A stretch of DNA of 64,000 nucleotides, taken from Pyrocephalus nanus (Eukaryota; Chordata; Aves; Passeriformes; Tyrannidae). The position numbers and the translations under genes are program-made. How positions within the stretch are numbered: position 1 is the stretch's first letter; the number at the start of each line of letters is the position of its first letter. The notes below the pieces were generated by a model. That model searched no databases. It was not told where the DNA came from and saw nothing but the letters and a program-made list of their open reading frames with translations. Positions 13,731 to 26,158 of the stretch are shown one piece after another. The stretch lies in NCBI GenBank assembly GCA_038380795.1, contig CM076263.1, positions 12,266,709 through 12,330,708 of the forward strand, given 5' to 3'.

Positions 13731-14094
13731 AAAAGATAATATGGTTGATGCAAAGAGGACATACATTTATATCCTTATGGGCCATCTGTCTGTTTGGCAG
13801 CAGCAATGTTGACCTCAGGAAACGTGGCTGCAAAGCAAAGACATTGATGGCATTTGTTGCTATGGCAGTTCTAGATGAAGGCATGAGCTTAGAGTCACAT
13901 AACAAAAAAGTACTCAAATGTCTCCTCTTAATAACATTCTTGGATTTCCTGCACCCAGTGGCTATGAGATATGATTCTTTTATAGGGAAAAAATAAAAAT
14001 AATGTGTAATACCGTCACTTAGTAACTAGAATAAAGAAAAATAGCCCAGTTCACCTAATCTATAGTTATGCATATGCCCACTATCACTGCTCTG

Positions 14095-14155
14095 TCTTGA
14101 GCCTGATTCTGAACTGAAAAATGGTAGCATAAATCCAGAATAGCTCCACTGATAT
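14095..14155 (+). repeat. ancient amniote repeat remnant
   Basis: Contains 'gagcctgattctgaactga' followed by 'ataaatccagaatagctccactga', the same old repeat theme as at 13660-13730 but in the opposite sense. Such fragments are common relics in sauropsid genomes. Family assignment is uncertain. Confidence 0.45.
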
Positions 14156-17100
14156 GAGTAGAGATGGATAGGCTCCTCTGAGTATAAGCTGTTGCATTTT
14201 TACTTTCTAACGGTGTAAAGATCAGTATTTATCTCCTTCTACAAATAAAGTAATTTATCCAATTTTTGATAGTATTCATTGCTTACTAGAATATAAACAA
14301 GAAATAGGCAGCTATTCAATGTAGTTAGAGCAACCATTTTTTCTGGATTTTCTTATTCTGTCTGGAAATTTTGTCTGGACGAATTTAACTTTTGGACATA
14401 TTTTATGATCCCTGGGTGTCAGGCCTAATGAAGCAGCAGGTCGGATGACACTCATTAAGTATCCACATCCCACCTAGTACACAGGCTTTTTATACTAGCA
14501 GAGCAAGCACTACACCATGCACACGTGGATGTGTTTCTGAAACTAAAACCTGGACAAACCCACAGCAGTACTAATGAAATTATACTATTAGTGTAATTCA
14601 AAATAATTTTTAAAAGATGTGGCATACAGTAAACAATAATCTTAAAAATGTGAAGGTCTCAGTTCTTATAGTATAGAAGTTTGTTTTTTTTAAAATAAGC
14701 TTATAATTTTATTTTTCCCTTTAGCTCTTCATTTTCAATATCACAGCTTATTTAGTTGAGCCTTAGCGTTACCATCCTTGCTACAACATATCTGTGCAGA
14801 TACTAAGAATATGTAGGGAATCCTATTAATCTATATCACGTGCACCTGAAGAAGCAGGGCAGTCTCTAAGAGGCTGGGTCTATAGCTTCCTTTCTCTTGT
14901 CTCAGTAAGCCAAAGTGTAATTTCTCTCTTCTTAACTTTTTATTAGAAAGTAAATTTGATGGGTTCTTGTGGTGTCCAGAGAAGATTTCTGGACTCACTA
15001 AGACTACATAAGAGTTTTTTCAGTTGTTGTATTCAGAGAAGTGTAGTTTGGAGACCTTAATACTTTTTGGAAGCTGGATTCAAAGTCCTACATATGTGCA
15101 TAAATCAGAATATGAAGTGAAGTTCCTCAACTACAGCAGGTGCCCTTTCTTCCTTGAGTTCAACTGCACTAGAAACAGAGTGGGTGCAGCTTCATGTAGC
15201 CTGATCCATAGTGGTGTTAAAAATTATGTCTCAGCACCTCAACAGTCACCTCACAAATGCAAAATCCTCTCAAGTTACTAAAAGGCTTTCTGTTGACTTT
15301 ACCAGCTTTGGTTGCAGTCCAGTAAGGCAATTGCACTAATAAGGTTTGCAGAACTATGTGCTCTAAATTACCAACAAAGTGTTTTATTCATATTAGATCA
15401 ATAGTAACAAATGCTAAATCAGATAAGTGAAGAACTCATATTCAAATTACAGCTGAATGTACCTTTTTGTTCACTTTCTCTGAGAGAAAATAAATTGGTG
15501 CATCCATGGTGAGGGGAGAGCTGGCCAAGTTCACACACAACTTTGAGTCCAAAAACACCACCTCACAGTGACTTCACCCCTGCACTTGGGATGCCATTGA
15601 TCTCAGCAGTGAGTAACAGAGAAGCAAAGGGGAATATGGTCAGCATTGAAACTAGGGTGGTAATTTTAGGCAAACAAGCTTAAGATGGACGAAGGACAAG
15701 AGCACGCTGTCCTACACACCACCTGCTCTGCAACAAGACAGGACTGTTGAGTGGAAATGCATGTCAAAACTGCCTTGGCATTAGACAACTGCTGGAAAAC
15801 ATCTGGCCTGGAATTTCAAAGTCTAAAGAAACTGAGATGCATGAACAGGCCAGAGGGCAGCACAACTGACCAAAACCTGGGGTAGCTTTAAATAAATTGC
15901 CATGGATATCACACATGATGTGAGCCTACAGCTGCCCTGCACAGAAACCACTGGGCACCTTTAGAGTTATGAATACATCAATGGAATGCTACCCTCAGCT
16001 TCTGAAACAGCATTACAGATGAGCATCATTTTCCTTGTCCTGTCTTGCAACTTGCCAAGACATTTGAGACCTGAAGTATGAATCTACAACATAGTCACTA
16101 CAAATTCAAGAAAAGATGGATGATGATTCCTGGCCCATAAAATCTGCTGCTCTATGACTACTCAAAAGTTCATTTGGTCTTGTGTTCCTGGGGAAACAGT
16201 CTCCCAGCTCCCTTATATTAACAGCCTGGACAGTTCCTCTGCCAGCGAATGCTGCCACACAATCACCCTTAATAGTCACAGATGAACTTGTTTCTCAAGA
16301 ATTTGATGGAAACTAGACATGGGGTTACAGATGAAACAAAAGGAAATTTCTATAGTGTTTAAAACACCTTTCAGCCCAAAAAATAAGAATCATGGTTTTA
16401 TGATAAAATGACTACCTCACTTTCCCAATAATTTTATATTTATACAAGAGGGCAGCTTTTCTGGCAATAAGAAAGAGGCAAGATCATATTGACTTAGGCT
16501 TATGCAATAAATAACACATCTTCCTTGTGTTTTCTTGGTCAAAAAATCAAAAAGTTAAAGATTTCACAACTTATTCACCATGTAATCCTATCTTAGTGCT
16601 GTCAGAGCCTTTATGGTTCATTGGTTGGATATTGCTACCAGCTATTTTTAAATAAGTATTATTACTCTGTTAGGGCAAACATTAAAATCTGTTTTCAAAG
16701 ATCTTTTAAAAATTTATGATTTTCAAAAGCTTCTTATAGGCTTATCAAGCTGCAAGACAGCTGAAATTAACTCTACAGTATTCCCTCTGTGTTTAAGTCA
16801 GTGAACTAATCTTGGCAAGTGATATTTTCAGTGATTTTTGGAAAGAGAAAGAGCAGGAACATCTTAGATGAATCGATGCACAAAATTAGTTGGAAACCTC
16901 ACATTCATGCAAATTGGGAGACCATGTGATACCTACAAGTGGGTTTTTTAATGTCAAGTCCCAGAAGTGAACTGGTATGTAATGTTGTATCCAGGGTGAT
17001 GTGTTCAAAACCTCAGACTTCAAGAAAATACTGGACTCATATATGGTATGTAGTGCTCATTCAGCAGTTTTCTCCTTGATCCTCTAACTTGGACAGAAAA

Positions 17101-17744
17101 TTTCAATTTCTTAAAACTTTTGCTTTTTCCTCCAGTGGTTATATTTCCCTGTGGAAAGAGTGGAGGAGACTGACTGAGTGAAAGTGAATTAGCAGTTCTT
17201 TTGGTCTTCCACTTCCTTCATTTTTTCTGCAAATCCCTCCTTTACCACTCTTCCCTGCAAGCAAGGAGGGTGGTTGAAATTCACCGATTTCCAGTGAATC
17301 AGGAAATTAATTGGAGCACAATGAATAGGTATTAGTGAGTAAAATAAATGAAGCTGCATGTGATTGTCCTCCCTGTCCCTTGCCTCTCGGGACTGTTATC
17401 AGCATAAGGGTGAAGTGAGAAAATTGGAGCAATATTCTCCTCTTCTCTTGCAAAGATTAATAAGAATCATATTCCTTTTGCACACAGAGCAGAAACAGAC
17501 AATAGTGCACTTGCCTCTACCGTATGGGTACTCCTTTCAGCAGAATGTGAACTAAGAGCAAATTTGAAAAAGCCACGAATTGCATTATTTCTCACATGTT
17601 GTTTCCACAGAATTCATCTCCTTTCCCCTTTATCCACAGTAAATAAACTATACAAGTCCAAAGATGCATGGAGTACACTGTAAAATCTGAATGGTTCTTT
17701 GTGATCCATGTCTTCTTTTCCCCTTTGTTTTCTCAACACCTTGG

Positions 17745-18622
17745 ATGAAGGTACAGAGGTCTCCTCAGCAATTTTCCCTACAACACCAAGATGGGAGGAG
17801 TGGCTGATACCCTCAAGGGCTGGGCAGCTCCTCTGAAGAACCTCAACAGGCTGGAGACATGGGCAAAGAACCTCCTGAAATTCAACAAGGGCAAGTGCAG
17901 GGTGCTGCACCTGGGAAGGAATAACCCCAGGCACTGGTACAGGCTGGGGAAAGCTGGAAAGTAGATCTGCAGATAAGGACCTGGGACAAACTGTCCATGA
18001 TCCAGCAGTGAGTCTTTGTGGCCAAGAAGGCCAGTGGCATCCTGGGGAGCATTAGGAAGAGCATTGCTAGTGGGTAGAGGGAGGTGATCCTGCCCCTCTG
18101 CTCAGCCCTGGTGAGGCCTCACCTGGAGTCTGTGCTCAGTTCTGGGCTCAGCACAAGAGAGGCATGGAGCTAATGGAGCAGGTCCAGCAGAAGGCAAGAA
18201 AGATGATTAAGGGACTTGAGTCTCTCTCTTGCAAGGAGAGGCTGAGAGAGTTTGTTCTGTTCAGCCTCAAGAAGAGATGACTGAGAGGTCGCATCATCAG
18301 TGTATATAAAGTATCTGAAAAAGTGGTGCCAAGAGTATGGAATCAGACTCTTCTTGGTGGTGCCAAGCAATAGACAAGAGGCAATGGACAGAACCTGATG
18401 CACAGGAAATTCCATCTAAATGTAAGGAAGAACTTCTTTACTGTGGGGTGACCAAGCACTGGAACAGTGGAGTCTCTCATGCTGGCAATGTTCAAGAACC
18501 ATCTGGACACAATCCTGTGCCATGTGCTCTAGGATGGCCCTGCTTGAGCAGACAGTTTGGACCAGATGGCCCCCTGTGGTCCTTTCCAACCTTACCCATT
18601 CTCTGATTCTGTGATTCTGAAA
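17745..18622 (+). mobile_element. CR1 non-LTR retrotransposon with end of RT frame
   Basis: Longest CR1 copy in the window, sense orientation. The left part encodes the decayed C-terminal stretch of the CR1 ORF2 reverse transcriptase (17858-17923: tryptophan-containing motif then LLKFNKGKC and VLHLGR). It continues through the usual 3' sequence ('gtgaggcctcacctggagtctgtgctcagttctgggc'-type, about 18110-18150) and ends in 'gattctgtgattctg' at about 18605-18620. Frameshifts and stops make it inactive. It is severely 5' truncated compared with a full element of several kilobases. Confidence 0.93.
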
Positions 18623-18673
18623 TCCTGATTAGGAATCTGAGGGAACTACCCAAGAAATTATATCATATAATTT

Positions 18674-18693
18674 TATATATATATATATATATA
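18674..18693. repeat. (TA)n microsatellite
   Basis: About ten perfect TA units, placed about 50 bp beyond the 3' tail of the CR1 copy. Confidence 0.9.
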
Positions 18694-21600
18694 ATCATAA
18701 GCCGGAGCTATGTACCAGGCTGTAAAGTTTACAGATGGAAGCGTGGGACTATGATACATATTATATTAAAGAGAAAAACAATGAAAGAAGTCACATTTTT
18801 TGAGAGCAGCAGAAGAACTGAAATGGGACAACAAATGTAACGATAGTGCCTTGAAGTCCTCAGAGCATTGTGGATCATTCATTTTTCTTTATATTATCAT
18901 CATAAACAGAAAAACAGAAGAAAAGAAACCTATACATAATTTTCCCAACACCTCCTACATGTACAAATAAATATGTAATATTTGGGCAAGTAAACTTGAC
19001 AAGTGTCTAAAGAAACACTAAGGTTTTTAAAAGAGCTCATTTCTTACTTCTGCTGCTTTTCATTATGTTTAACATAGGTCCAAGAGAAGAAAGTGCTTTG
19101 TTAAATCTCCAGGAATAAAATTGGAAATTATTGACCTATCTGAGATGAAATGGTGAGCTGAATAACAGACAATATAAAGAACTCTCTAACTTCAAAACAA
19201 TGCTTTCTCCACCTCACCAAAATACAGACAAAGAAGATAAAAGGAGAAGGAAAACAAAGTTATTAAAAACTGAAACCTACAAATCTACAAACAAGTCTGA
19301 TAGAATAACTCAGCAGCTTTCTCATAAACAACAAGGATAAGGTTTGGCTCTTACAAGCTACCAGTCATGTTGCTAGCCCTATTTTCAAGTGGCTCCTTGT
19401 GCTTACAAATCTTCCAATCTCCAAGTTGAATTTACTCAGATAGAGTGGTCTTTGGAGCTTGCCTTGGACATTTGTAGAACACTGGCACCCTAATCTATAG
19501 CCAAAGGGCTGTCAAATTATTTGCTATACAAGTAAGAAAAAGTATTATTTACAAAAACAAGCTTGCAGGATTAAATTTTGGATTGGAACACATAAAGACT
19601 ACAACGTGCATTTTGAAGTGTTTGCACTCCAAATGAATGATTGTGCTCACTGCTAATCACATTTATTTTGAATTTTAAACAAAGTGATAAAGTTGGCCCA
19701 CAAATAGAACATCAAATGTTTATTCAGTATAATCCTATTGTTTTAATACTAATTAAATACTAGATAGATATAAATATATACATACCAGTTCTGCATACTA
19801 GTTCTTAATTAAAAATATACTGCAAAGTGCTATTCTGTGAGTAATAAAAATGTATAATGTATTAGGAAAAAGCACTTTATGAAATGATAAATACTGAAGT
19901 GGAATAAAAAAAGGTGAAAATTAGTGAGGGAAAAAGAGTGAGACAACAGCAAGAAATGTAATGGTTTATACTGGCCAGGTGACTGAAGGTCTGTGGCTAC
20001 TATTTTCTTGTTGCTCATCATCCTCCCATTCCCACTTTTGTCCTCAGCATTTACTTTCTGTGTGGCCAAAAATTTTGGGCAGAACAAGAATTTCCACACT
20101 ATCTCTTTGTGTGTAGGACTACTAGTCTTGACTGGGGTTTGTAAGTTCTGATAGAGAACAAGAAACCAGTGAGTTGTAATTAATAAAAATTAGTCTGAAA
20201 TGGAGTAGGAAGAAAAGAGATGGAGGGACTGAAAACCAGACTGGAATACAGCAGGAAGCAGGAAGGTTAGGAAGCAGAGCTGACAGCATAAAGGAAGTAA
20301 GTTGTAAAGACTATTTCATGCAGATCTGGTCAGTAGAGGCCCTTTTTTGTAGCACAGTTACTGCCTGCAGATGCTCATGTGTGTGGCCTTTCTGGCTATG
20401 CTACAGCCAATCCATATGAGAGACACCAGTGGACAGAAGGAATTTGAGGCCTTGGAAAGTGTGATGGACTTCAAGCTGTCAGTTTCCCCAAACCACTCAG
20501 TGTGGGGAATAAATATATGGAGAATATTTATTGACGTGACAAGAGAAAACTGATGCCACTTTGCTTGGTTTTGCTTTTTTTCAGTATTTAATGTGGGTAT
20601 AGGGGTACTATGTCTCTGATGTAGAGTTGTTTCTTTATTAAAATACGAGTAAATGGCAGGCAGAGATTTTTTTTGTTTTCTTCCCCCAAATGAATTAAAT
20701 CAAGGCTCTACAGACTGCCTGATGGAAAACAGAGAGACAGCAAGAGCCTTGAAGGCTCTGTTCAGACCCAGTCTAAAATAAGTAGAAAGTGTCAGAAGTT
20801 AAGAACCTAATAGGATAAACTCATCCCTTCACCACTTCAAGGTAGTTTAAATTTATATTAACCTGCATATGTTTCCTAATAATATACTAGGGAATAAATA
20901 CTATGAACTCTGCAGGGAAACAAGAGTTTCCATGACTGTTACTCCTTGAGTTTGTTGGGCAACCTGACTTTAATTCCCAACCTGTTAAGATGTATACTGG
21001 CCTTGGAGTATCAGAAACAGGTCTATCCAAGACACTCAGTTAAGCCAGAGGAAAGCAGTGCATTCAGAGGAGCTATGGCTTTAGGTGAAATACTGCATAT
21101 TGTCATACACACTTCAAGCTCATCTATGGCATTTTGTAAGTGATAAATTAAATGCGAAATGTAAACAGCTATTACATCGCCAGGTAATTAATTATTTGGT
21201 TTGGGTTTGTGTTTTTTTTTTTTACCAGTTAGACAATTATTTATAATAATGATTAGTAGAAGCAACAAATATATACATTCATGAAACATCACTGTTCTCT
21301 GATTATATTATAATAAGATACAATGATTTGTTTGTTATTGCTATAAATTAAACTGACCCATTAAATTAAAGTTTGCTGATTTTAAATTATATTACATTTG
21401 TTAGGTTTGCATTTGAAAACTAGTGAGTAATCATCCTTCTATTTTCCATAAATTTATGAAATTACTAAAGTCAATAGAAAGATCCTCACTTCTATATAAT
21501 TCTGTCTATCACATATATAGATTGGTAAAACTAATAGTCAGTATCATATGTTGGAATTAATACCAGTATGATAAAATAGGTAGAATGACCTTGGCATACT

Positions 21601-21749
21601 AAAAGGACCTTACTAGACCAAGAGTTTGTGCTCTTCCTTTGAGACGAACCTATAAAAAAATTCCCAACAAAAATCTATAGTGGATCATGGACAAACTTAC
21701 ACAAAGCCGTATATTCAGAATTTGTCTTTTAAAACATGCTAATCTATTT

Positions 21750-21769
21750 AAAAAAAAAAAAAAAAAAAA
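21750..21769. repeat. A homopolymer
   Basis: Run of 20 A. No recognisable retrocopy lies upstream, so it is not clearly a poly(A) tail. Confidence 0.9.
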
Positions 21770-24700
21770 GGAAAGAGGGAGAACAACAAAATTTTTGAGT
21801 CTTTAGTTAAAAAAAATCCATTGTTCATACTTATGAAAATGTGCAGATTCATAATGTCTTAAACTGCCCCTTACACTGTCATCACCAAAAGAACTATAAA
21901 GGTGTAAAATATTCCATTTCAAAATAGATGTCTCCATTTTTGTACTTCTACCTCAAAAGTCTTCTTCACTGATTTTCTTTTAATTCTGTTCTGGACTAAA
22001 TGTGTCCACATGTGGAGCAACTCTGGAAAATGTTATAAATTTATATGCCTCTTTCAAGTGAAGACAAGCCCTAAGGCAAAGACATGGCTTTTTTACCCCC
22101 ATGAATCACAGCGGAAAAGCCTGCTAACCTCACTGGCCAGGCTCCTACAGTCTCCGGTCTCTCCATGTGCTCACTTGACTGGCCACAGAGAAGGTTTCCT
22201 TGTGTTTACCAAATAGTTTTGGGGTAAACATCCTGTTTTAGGTCCTTCCACAGCAAACTCCTTGCTCAGTAATTTATTGTAAAATCAAGTGCTGAAAATA
22301 AGTGTAGGGATCTATTTCTAACTATGAATGAGTAACAGTCTAGATATCTGCTTTGTTTCTTTGGGAGTCCTCATGTGCCAAATTTGAAATTTACCCCAAA
22401 AATGAAGTCCTGTTACACTGGACCTCCAAAACCTGAAATGGAGGTTATGGCCATGCTTGAGCATTTCGTGCTTTACATTTATATCTATTTTTATTCTTTC
22501 AAAGAAAATGGGTGACTCTTGACTTCAGCATTTGCAAATCCCATGTGATATACTGGGGTAATGGAGTTGCAAGCTGAATCGAGTCAACCCTTCTGGATGG
22601 AGCTTTTAGAGGGGTCTGGGTCCACAGAAGTATGAGATAGTGTTTCTCCTGCCCTCCCAGGACGTCATTCCTTGCATTCCTATTGCTGTATGCACATGTG
22701 TTGCCTCTTAGAGCAGAGATATGAGGGAAGAATTTTGTGCTCTGTATAGTATCCCTTTGCTTCCCAGAGTAAGAAGCTATGTGGACTGGAGTCTGATTCC
22801 CTCTTGTTGCTACAGAATGAGAGAAAGGATGGAATATTTGACCTGAAGACAGTCTAGTATTACCAGTTTCACATGCTGGCTTAGTTAGCATCTTCCTTCA
22901 TGGAGCACATTTAGCAGATAATGATGGAATAATGTCTCCACCACCACAAGAATCCTAGGTTTCTGGATTTTCAAAAGTTTGTGTCTCAGTCCTTATCAAC
23001 TACTATTTACAACCACTGGTGAACCAGGCACGTGATAGATAGTTTACACATCTCTGTATTCTTGTAGGCAGAAAAAAATCCCACCACTAGCATAGAGATG
23101 GCTTCAAGGCTGAATCCAATCACAGGCCACTGATTAAAGTCAAATTGAGACAAAACAAGTTTCATGTGAGGATGAGGAGAAGCAATTGGATGAACATGCA
23201 GCCATGGTGTGTCATTAGTGACTGTGCTTCTCTAGCTCAGCAGAGTCCTTCATGATAAAGGGAATTTTTTCATCTGTAAAAGGGTGGTGTATCTCACAAG
23301 CTAGTCTGGGACATGAATCCCTCCCAAAATTCAGCACTGTCAAAAGTATATTAGTTGAAAACCACTCATCTTGCTGTCTTCCAGATCAGTGAACAGCAAG
23401 GCATACCTGTATTTTTTTAAACCTAATTCTAAGTTTTTGTTCTAGATCCTCCACTAAAATGCTTCTCCCTCTGGAGAGAGGTTGCAATAACAAATGTGTA
23501 CTAAGCATTATTAATTTTAATCAGCATACTTCTGGAAGACAACAGGAAATATGCCAATGAGAAGAGTAAAAAAATCTTACCAGTGAGAAAGCCACTGGGA
23601 TTTATGCTGTTATTTAGAGGGGATTGAATGGGCTTATGGGGGATTGCTGTTGTTGGTAGGATTTTCAAGAAGCACCTCTCCATACACTGAGAACTGAATA
23701 TCCCTCTCCACCATAGCAGAAGGCAAGTTTCCAATTTACATGGCTGTAGAGATGATGTCCCAAAACTGTAATTAAAATTACAAAATCTGACTGAATCTTA
23801 TAGCTGCCAGAAACTTATTGGTGTAAATTTTGGTGATCCAATCAGTTTGGCCTCAATATGCCCAACTTAATCAGAGAGTACTTTTGGTAGACAGGCATAT
23901 TTAAGACAAACTACAGTGGCCAACATGAGTACTGCCAGAAAAGAAAGTCAGAGAAAAGAAGACAGAAATAGGGGTGTGAAACAAGGAAGAGATCAAGTAA
24001 GATGAAAAACAGAAATAGTAATGCATTTGATGACAGCACACTGTGAAAAATAACAGTGGCTTGGGGGGGCATATAAAGGTGAGTCTTCACTTTCCTGCAC
24101 CCTTGGCTGTGATCTATCTGCCATTTTTACTGGTGAGTGAGCAGTCCCATGTGCCTTCTGAGCAAATGTAGAGTCCAAAGTTCATCTCTTCCATGTGAAC
24201 TGCAGTTTCACATCACACCACAGTTCCTGACCCTGCCAGGAATTCCTGCCATGAGTCCTGCAGTTTTCCAACACCTACTGCAATGCCTCCTCTTTACAAA
24301 GGCAGATTGCTAAGAGTGTGAGAGAGACACACCATTGGCATCCCAATTACGCTAAAAAACACTGCTCCTCATCTTTAATTCCTGCAGCCTCGAGCATACT
24401 CTCCTGCAGAGATCACTCTGAAACTTGCATTCTGCCCTTTCTAAGGGGACCAGGTGTCTTGCCTGCTTTCCTTGTCCCTGAGGTGAGCAAGGGCTGTCGT
24501 CTCCACTGTTTCCTGCGAGGACTTTGATTCTTCTCAACTTCATCATGAGGTACTTATAGTGCTTTCACAGGTAGGGGCTGCAACTCCCTTCCTATGATCT
24601 TCTGTCCAAAATGACTTCATCATCTTTTTCTTGTCTCCTCTCGTACCCTGAAAGGGTACAGATTTCCTTATTTTCCCACACCAGCATTGTTCCCACAGAG

Positions 24701-25148
24701 ACACAGCTTTTAGTCTGACCTCTTCCTGGTTTTTCTCCACGTCATAAAATTACAGCCTGGAACTCATTGAAAGAGTATCAGTGTTACAAATTCAAAAAGA
24801 GACTGTATAAACATATGTAATTTATATGGACATCAAACCTACTGAAAGTTATCAAAGTACACAGCAATATAAACAGATGAAGATTTCCAACCCAAAGCCC
24901 ACACAGACCCTCAGGACATAACAACTCTGGTGTTTCAGGGTTTATAATGATCTCCAACTAACCAAGCTTAGGATGAGACCTGAAGCAGAGGGCAGATAAT
25001 CTCATGTCTGCTAGTATTAAGTTTCTGGTACTTGCTTCTGTCTGTTAAATTTCAAAGATGAGATACTAGACCAAATGGATTTGGTCTCTTATCCCACCAA
25101 TGCTATGTTGTTCTGAAGGGATGCTTTGGTCTTTTTGCTTATCTTCTG

Positions 25149-25149
<1 letters not shown>

Positions 25150-25194
<45 letters not shown>
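25150..25194. repeat. 45-nt T homopolymer
   Basis: Uninterrupted run of 45 T marking the transition from AT-rich intergenic DNA to the GC-rich promoter region, about 850 bp before the EGFLAM start codon. Exact length is assembly-sensitive. Confidence 0.9.
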
Positions 25195-25195
<1 letters not shown>

Positions 25196-25320
25196 TGGGA
25201 TTTTCAAACCCCAGAGCTTCCCCTTGCCTTGCTCCCCCCAGCTCTCCCCATCCTCTCTAATCTCCATAGGGGTTTCTATATTAGTCTGAGTGGCTGGACA
25301 GGTCTCAGCCTCCATCTGGG

Positions 25321-25327
25321 GGGATTA
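25321..25327 (-). promoter_or_regulatory. OTX/CRX-type motif (TAATCCC on minus strand)
   Basis: GGGATTA on the + strand equals TAATCCC on the other, the core bound by the K50 homeodomain factors OTX2 and CRX. It lies about 710 bp before the start codon. Pikachurin expression is known to depend on OTX2 in photoreceptors. A 7-mer can occur by chance, so this is a candidate only. Confidence 0.4.
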
Positions 25328-25658
25328 AACTTAATTTATCCTCTTAATTCAGCAACAACTTCCTCGCCAAATCCTCTTCCTAGCTTCGCCTTCGCCCCAG
25401 AACTTGCTAGTACTTCAGGGCCGTTCCTCCGCGGGGGGAGGGGGGAAGGAAGGAAGAATCCTTTGTCAATACTAATGGTCCCTGGGGAGGGAAGCAGCCG
25501 AGTTGGGGTCCCTCAGGGCGGGATGGGGCCGAGGACGTCTCCCGGACAGGGGGAGGGAGGGCAGGAGCCTCCGCTGAGGAAGGGGTGACACCCCGCCCCA
25601 CGGTACCGGGGGTGGGTCCTGGCTGTGCCCCCGCGGGCACGGCCGGCCAGCCGAGGGG

Positions 25659-25746
25659 TCCCGGCGGCACGGGGGTCTCCCGGCGGCACGGGGGTCTCCC
25701 GGCGGCACGGGAGTCTCCTGGCGGGACGGGGGTCTCCCGGCAGGGG
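25659..25746 (+). repeat. GC-rich 19-bp minisatellite in promoter
   Basis: About 4.5 tandem units of tctcccggcggcacggggg. Full units are at 25676-25694, 25695-25713 and 25714-25732, with partial units on both sides. The third full unit has substitutions (t for c, g for c). Each unit supplies a G-run of three to five, so the array may fold as G-quadruplex. It sits about 290-380 bp before the start codon. Confidence 0.9.
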
Positions 25747-25827
25747 ACGCCCCGACCGCTCCATCGGGGCTGGGCCGGGCGGCGCAGCGCGGGGGAGGTG
25801 CCGCGCCGTGCCCCGCGCCGGGCGGCC

Positions 25828-25835
25828 CTAATCCC
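25828..25835 (+). promoter_or_regulatory. OTX2/CRX-type motif in proximal promoter
   Basis: CTAATCCC, a full match to the OTX/CRX consensus, lies about 200 bp before the start codon inside otherwise very GC-rich sequence where AT-containing words are rare. It is followed directly by ATCAAAG, a TCF/LEF-like word. Function is inferred from the known OTX2 dependence of pikachurin. Confidence 0.5.
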
Positions 25836-26037
25836 ATCAAAGGGCCGGACCCAGCCTCCTCCCCCCTTCCCTTCCCGTCCGTTCCCGTCCCTGCCCGGCG
25901 CGGGTACCAGCCCTGCCATCCGCTCCGCTCCGCTCCGGCTCCGTTCCCCGCCCGGTCGCCGCCCGCAGGGGACAGGCTCCCCTCGCCCGCGGCCACCGGC
26001 CCCCAGCGCCCCGCTCGGGCGGGGGGACGCGGCGCAC

Positions 26038-26158
26038 ATGGAGGGGCCGGGCGGCTGTCACCGCCGCTGCCACCGCCGCTGCCTCGCCCTGCTGCTGCTT
26101 CTGGCTTCATGTATCGGGTGCGCGGCCGCGCCGCGCAGGAACATCCCCCGCCGGCAAG
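26038..26158 (+). CDS. EGFLAM: EGFLAM (pikachurin) exon 1: signal peptide
   Basis: First coding exon: 40 codons plus one base, ending caag|gtaggg (donor at 26159), phase 1. It encodes a secretory signal: a short basic, cysteine- and histidine-containing n-region (MEGPGGCHRRCHRRC), a hydrophobic core (LALLLLLASCIGC, residues 16-28) and AAA before PRRN, so cleavage is likely at about residue 31. This fits a secreted matrix protein. The start is the first in-frame ATG; +4 is G but -3 is C, a moderate Kozak context. A 12-nt duplication gives the CHRR-CHRR repeat. Signal peptides are poorly conserved, so assignment to EGFLAM rests on phase (1+2 joins exon 42200 in frame), promoter position and the downstream exons. 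Without splicing the frame stops at 26224. Confidence 0.85.

Larger units (their letters stand above)
11621..17744. other. intergenic, no gene recognised
   Basis: No gene-like exon chain. Contents are a T-run near 12241-12258 and two old repeat remnants (about 13660-13730 and 14095-14155). One ORF-like stretch at 13513-13610 is flanked by cag and gtaa but stands alone and matches nothing I know. Confidence 0.6.
18623..25149. other. intergenic, promoter-distal, no gene recognised
   Basis: AT-rich DNA with a (TA)n microsatellite at 18674-18693 and an A-run at 21750-21769. A particularly AT-rich, repeat-free block spans about 21140-21560 with several homeodomain-like ATTA motifs. That block could be conserved non-coding sequence, but only an alignment would tell. 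Short ORFs have no recognisable domains. Confidence 0.6.

Noticed and set aside
25100..25588. 162-codon plus-strand frame containing a polyphenylalanine run
   Set aside because: Produced by the 45-T homopolymer and GC-rich promoter DNA.
25585..26037. N-terminal extension of EGFLAM upstream of the ATG
   Set aside because: The frame is open but has no ATG, includes the minisatellite, and would bury the signal peptide.
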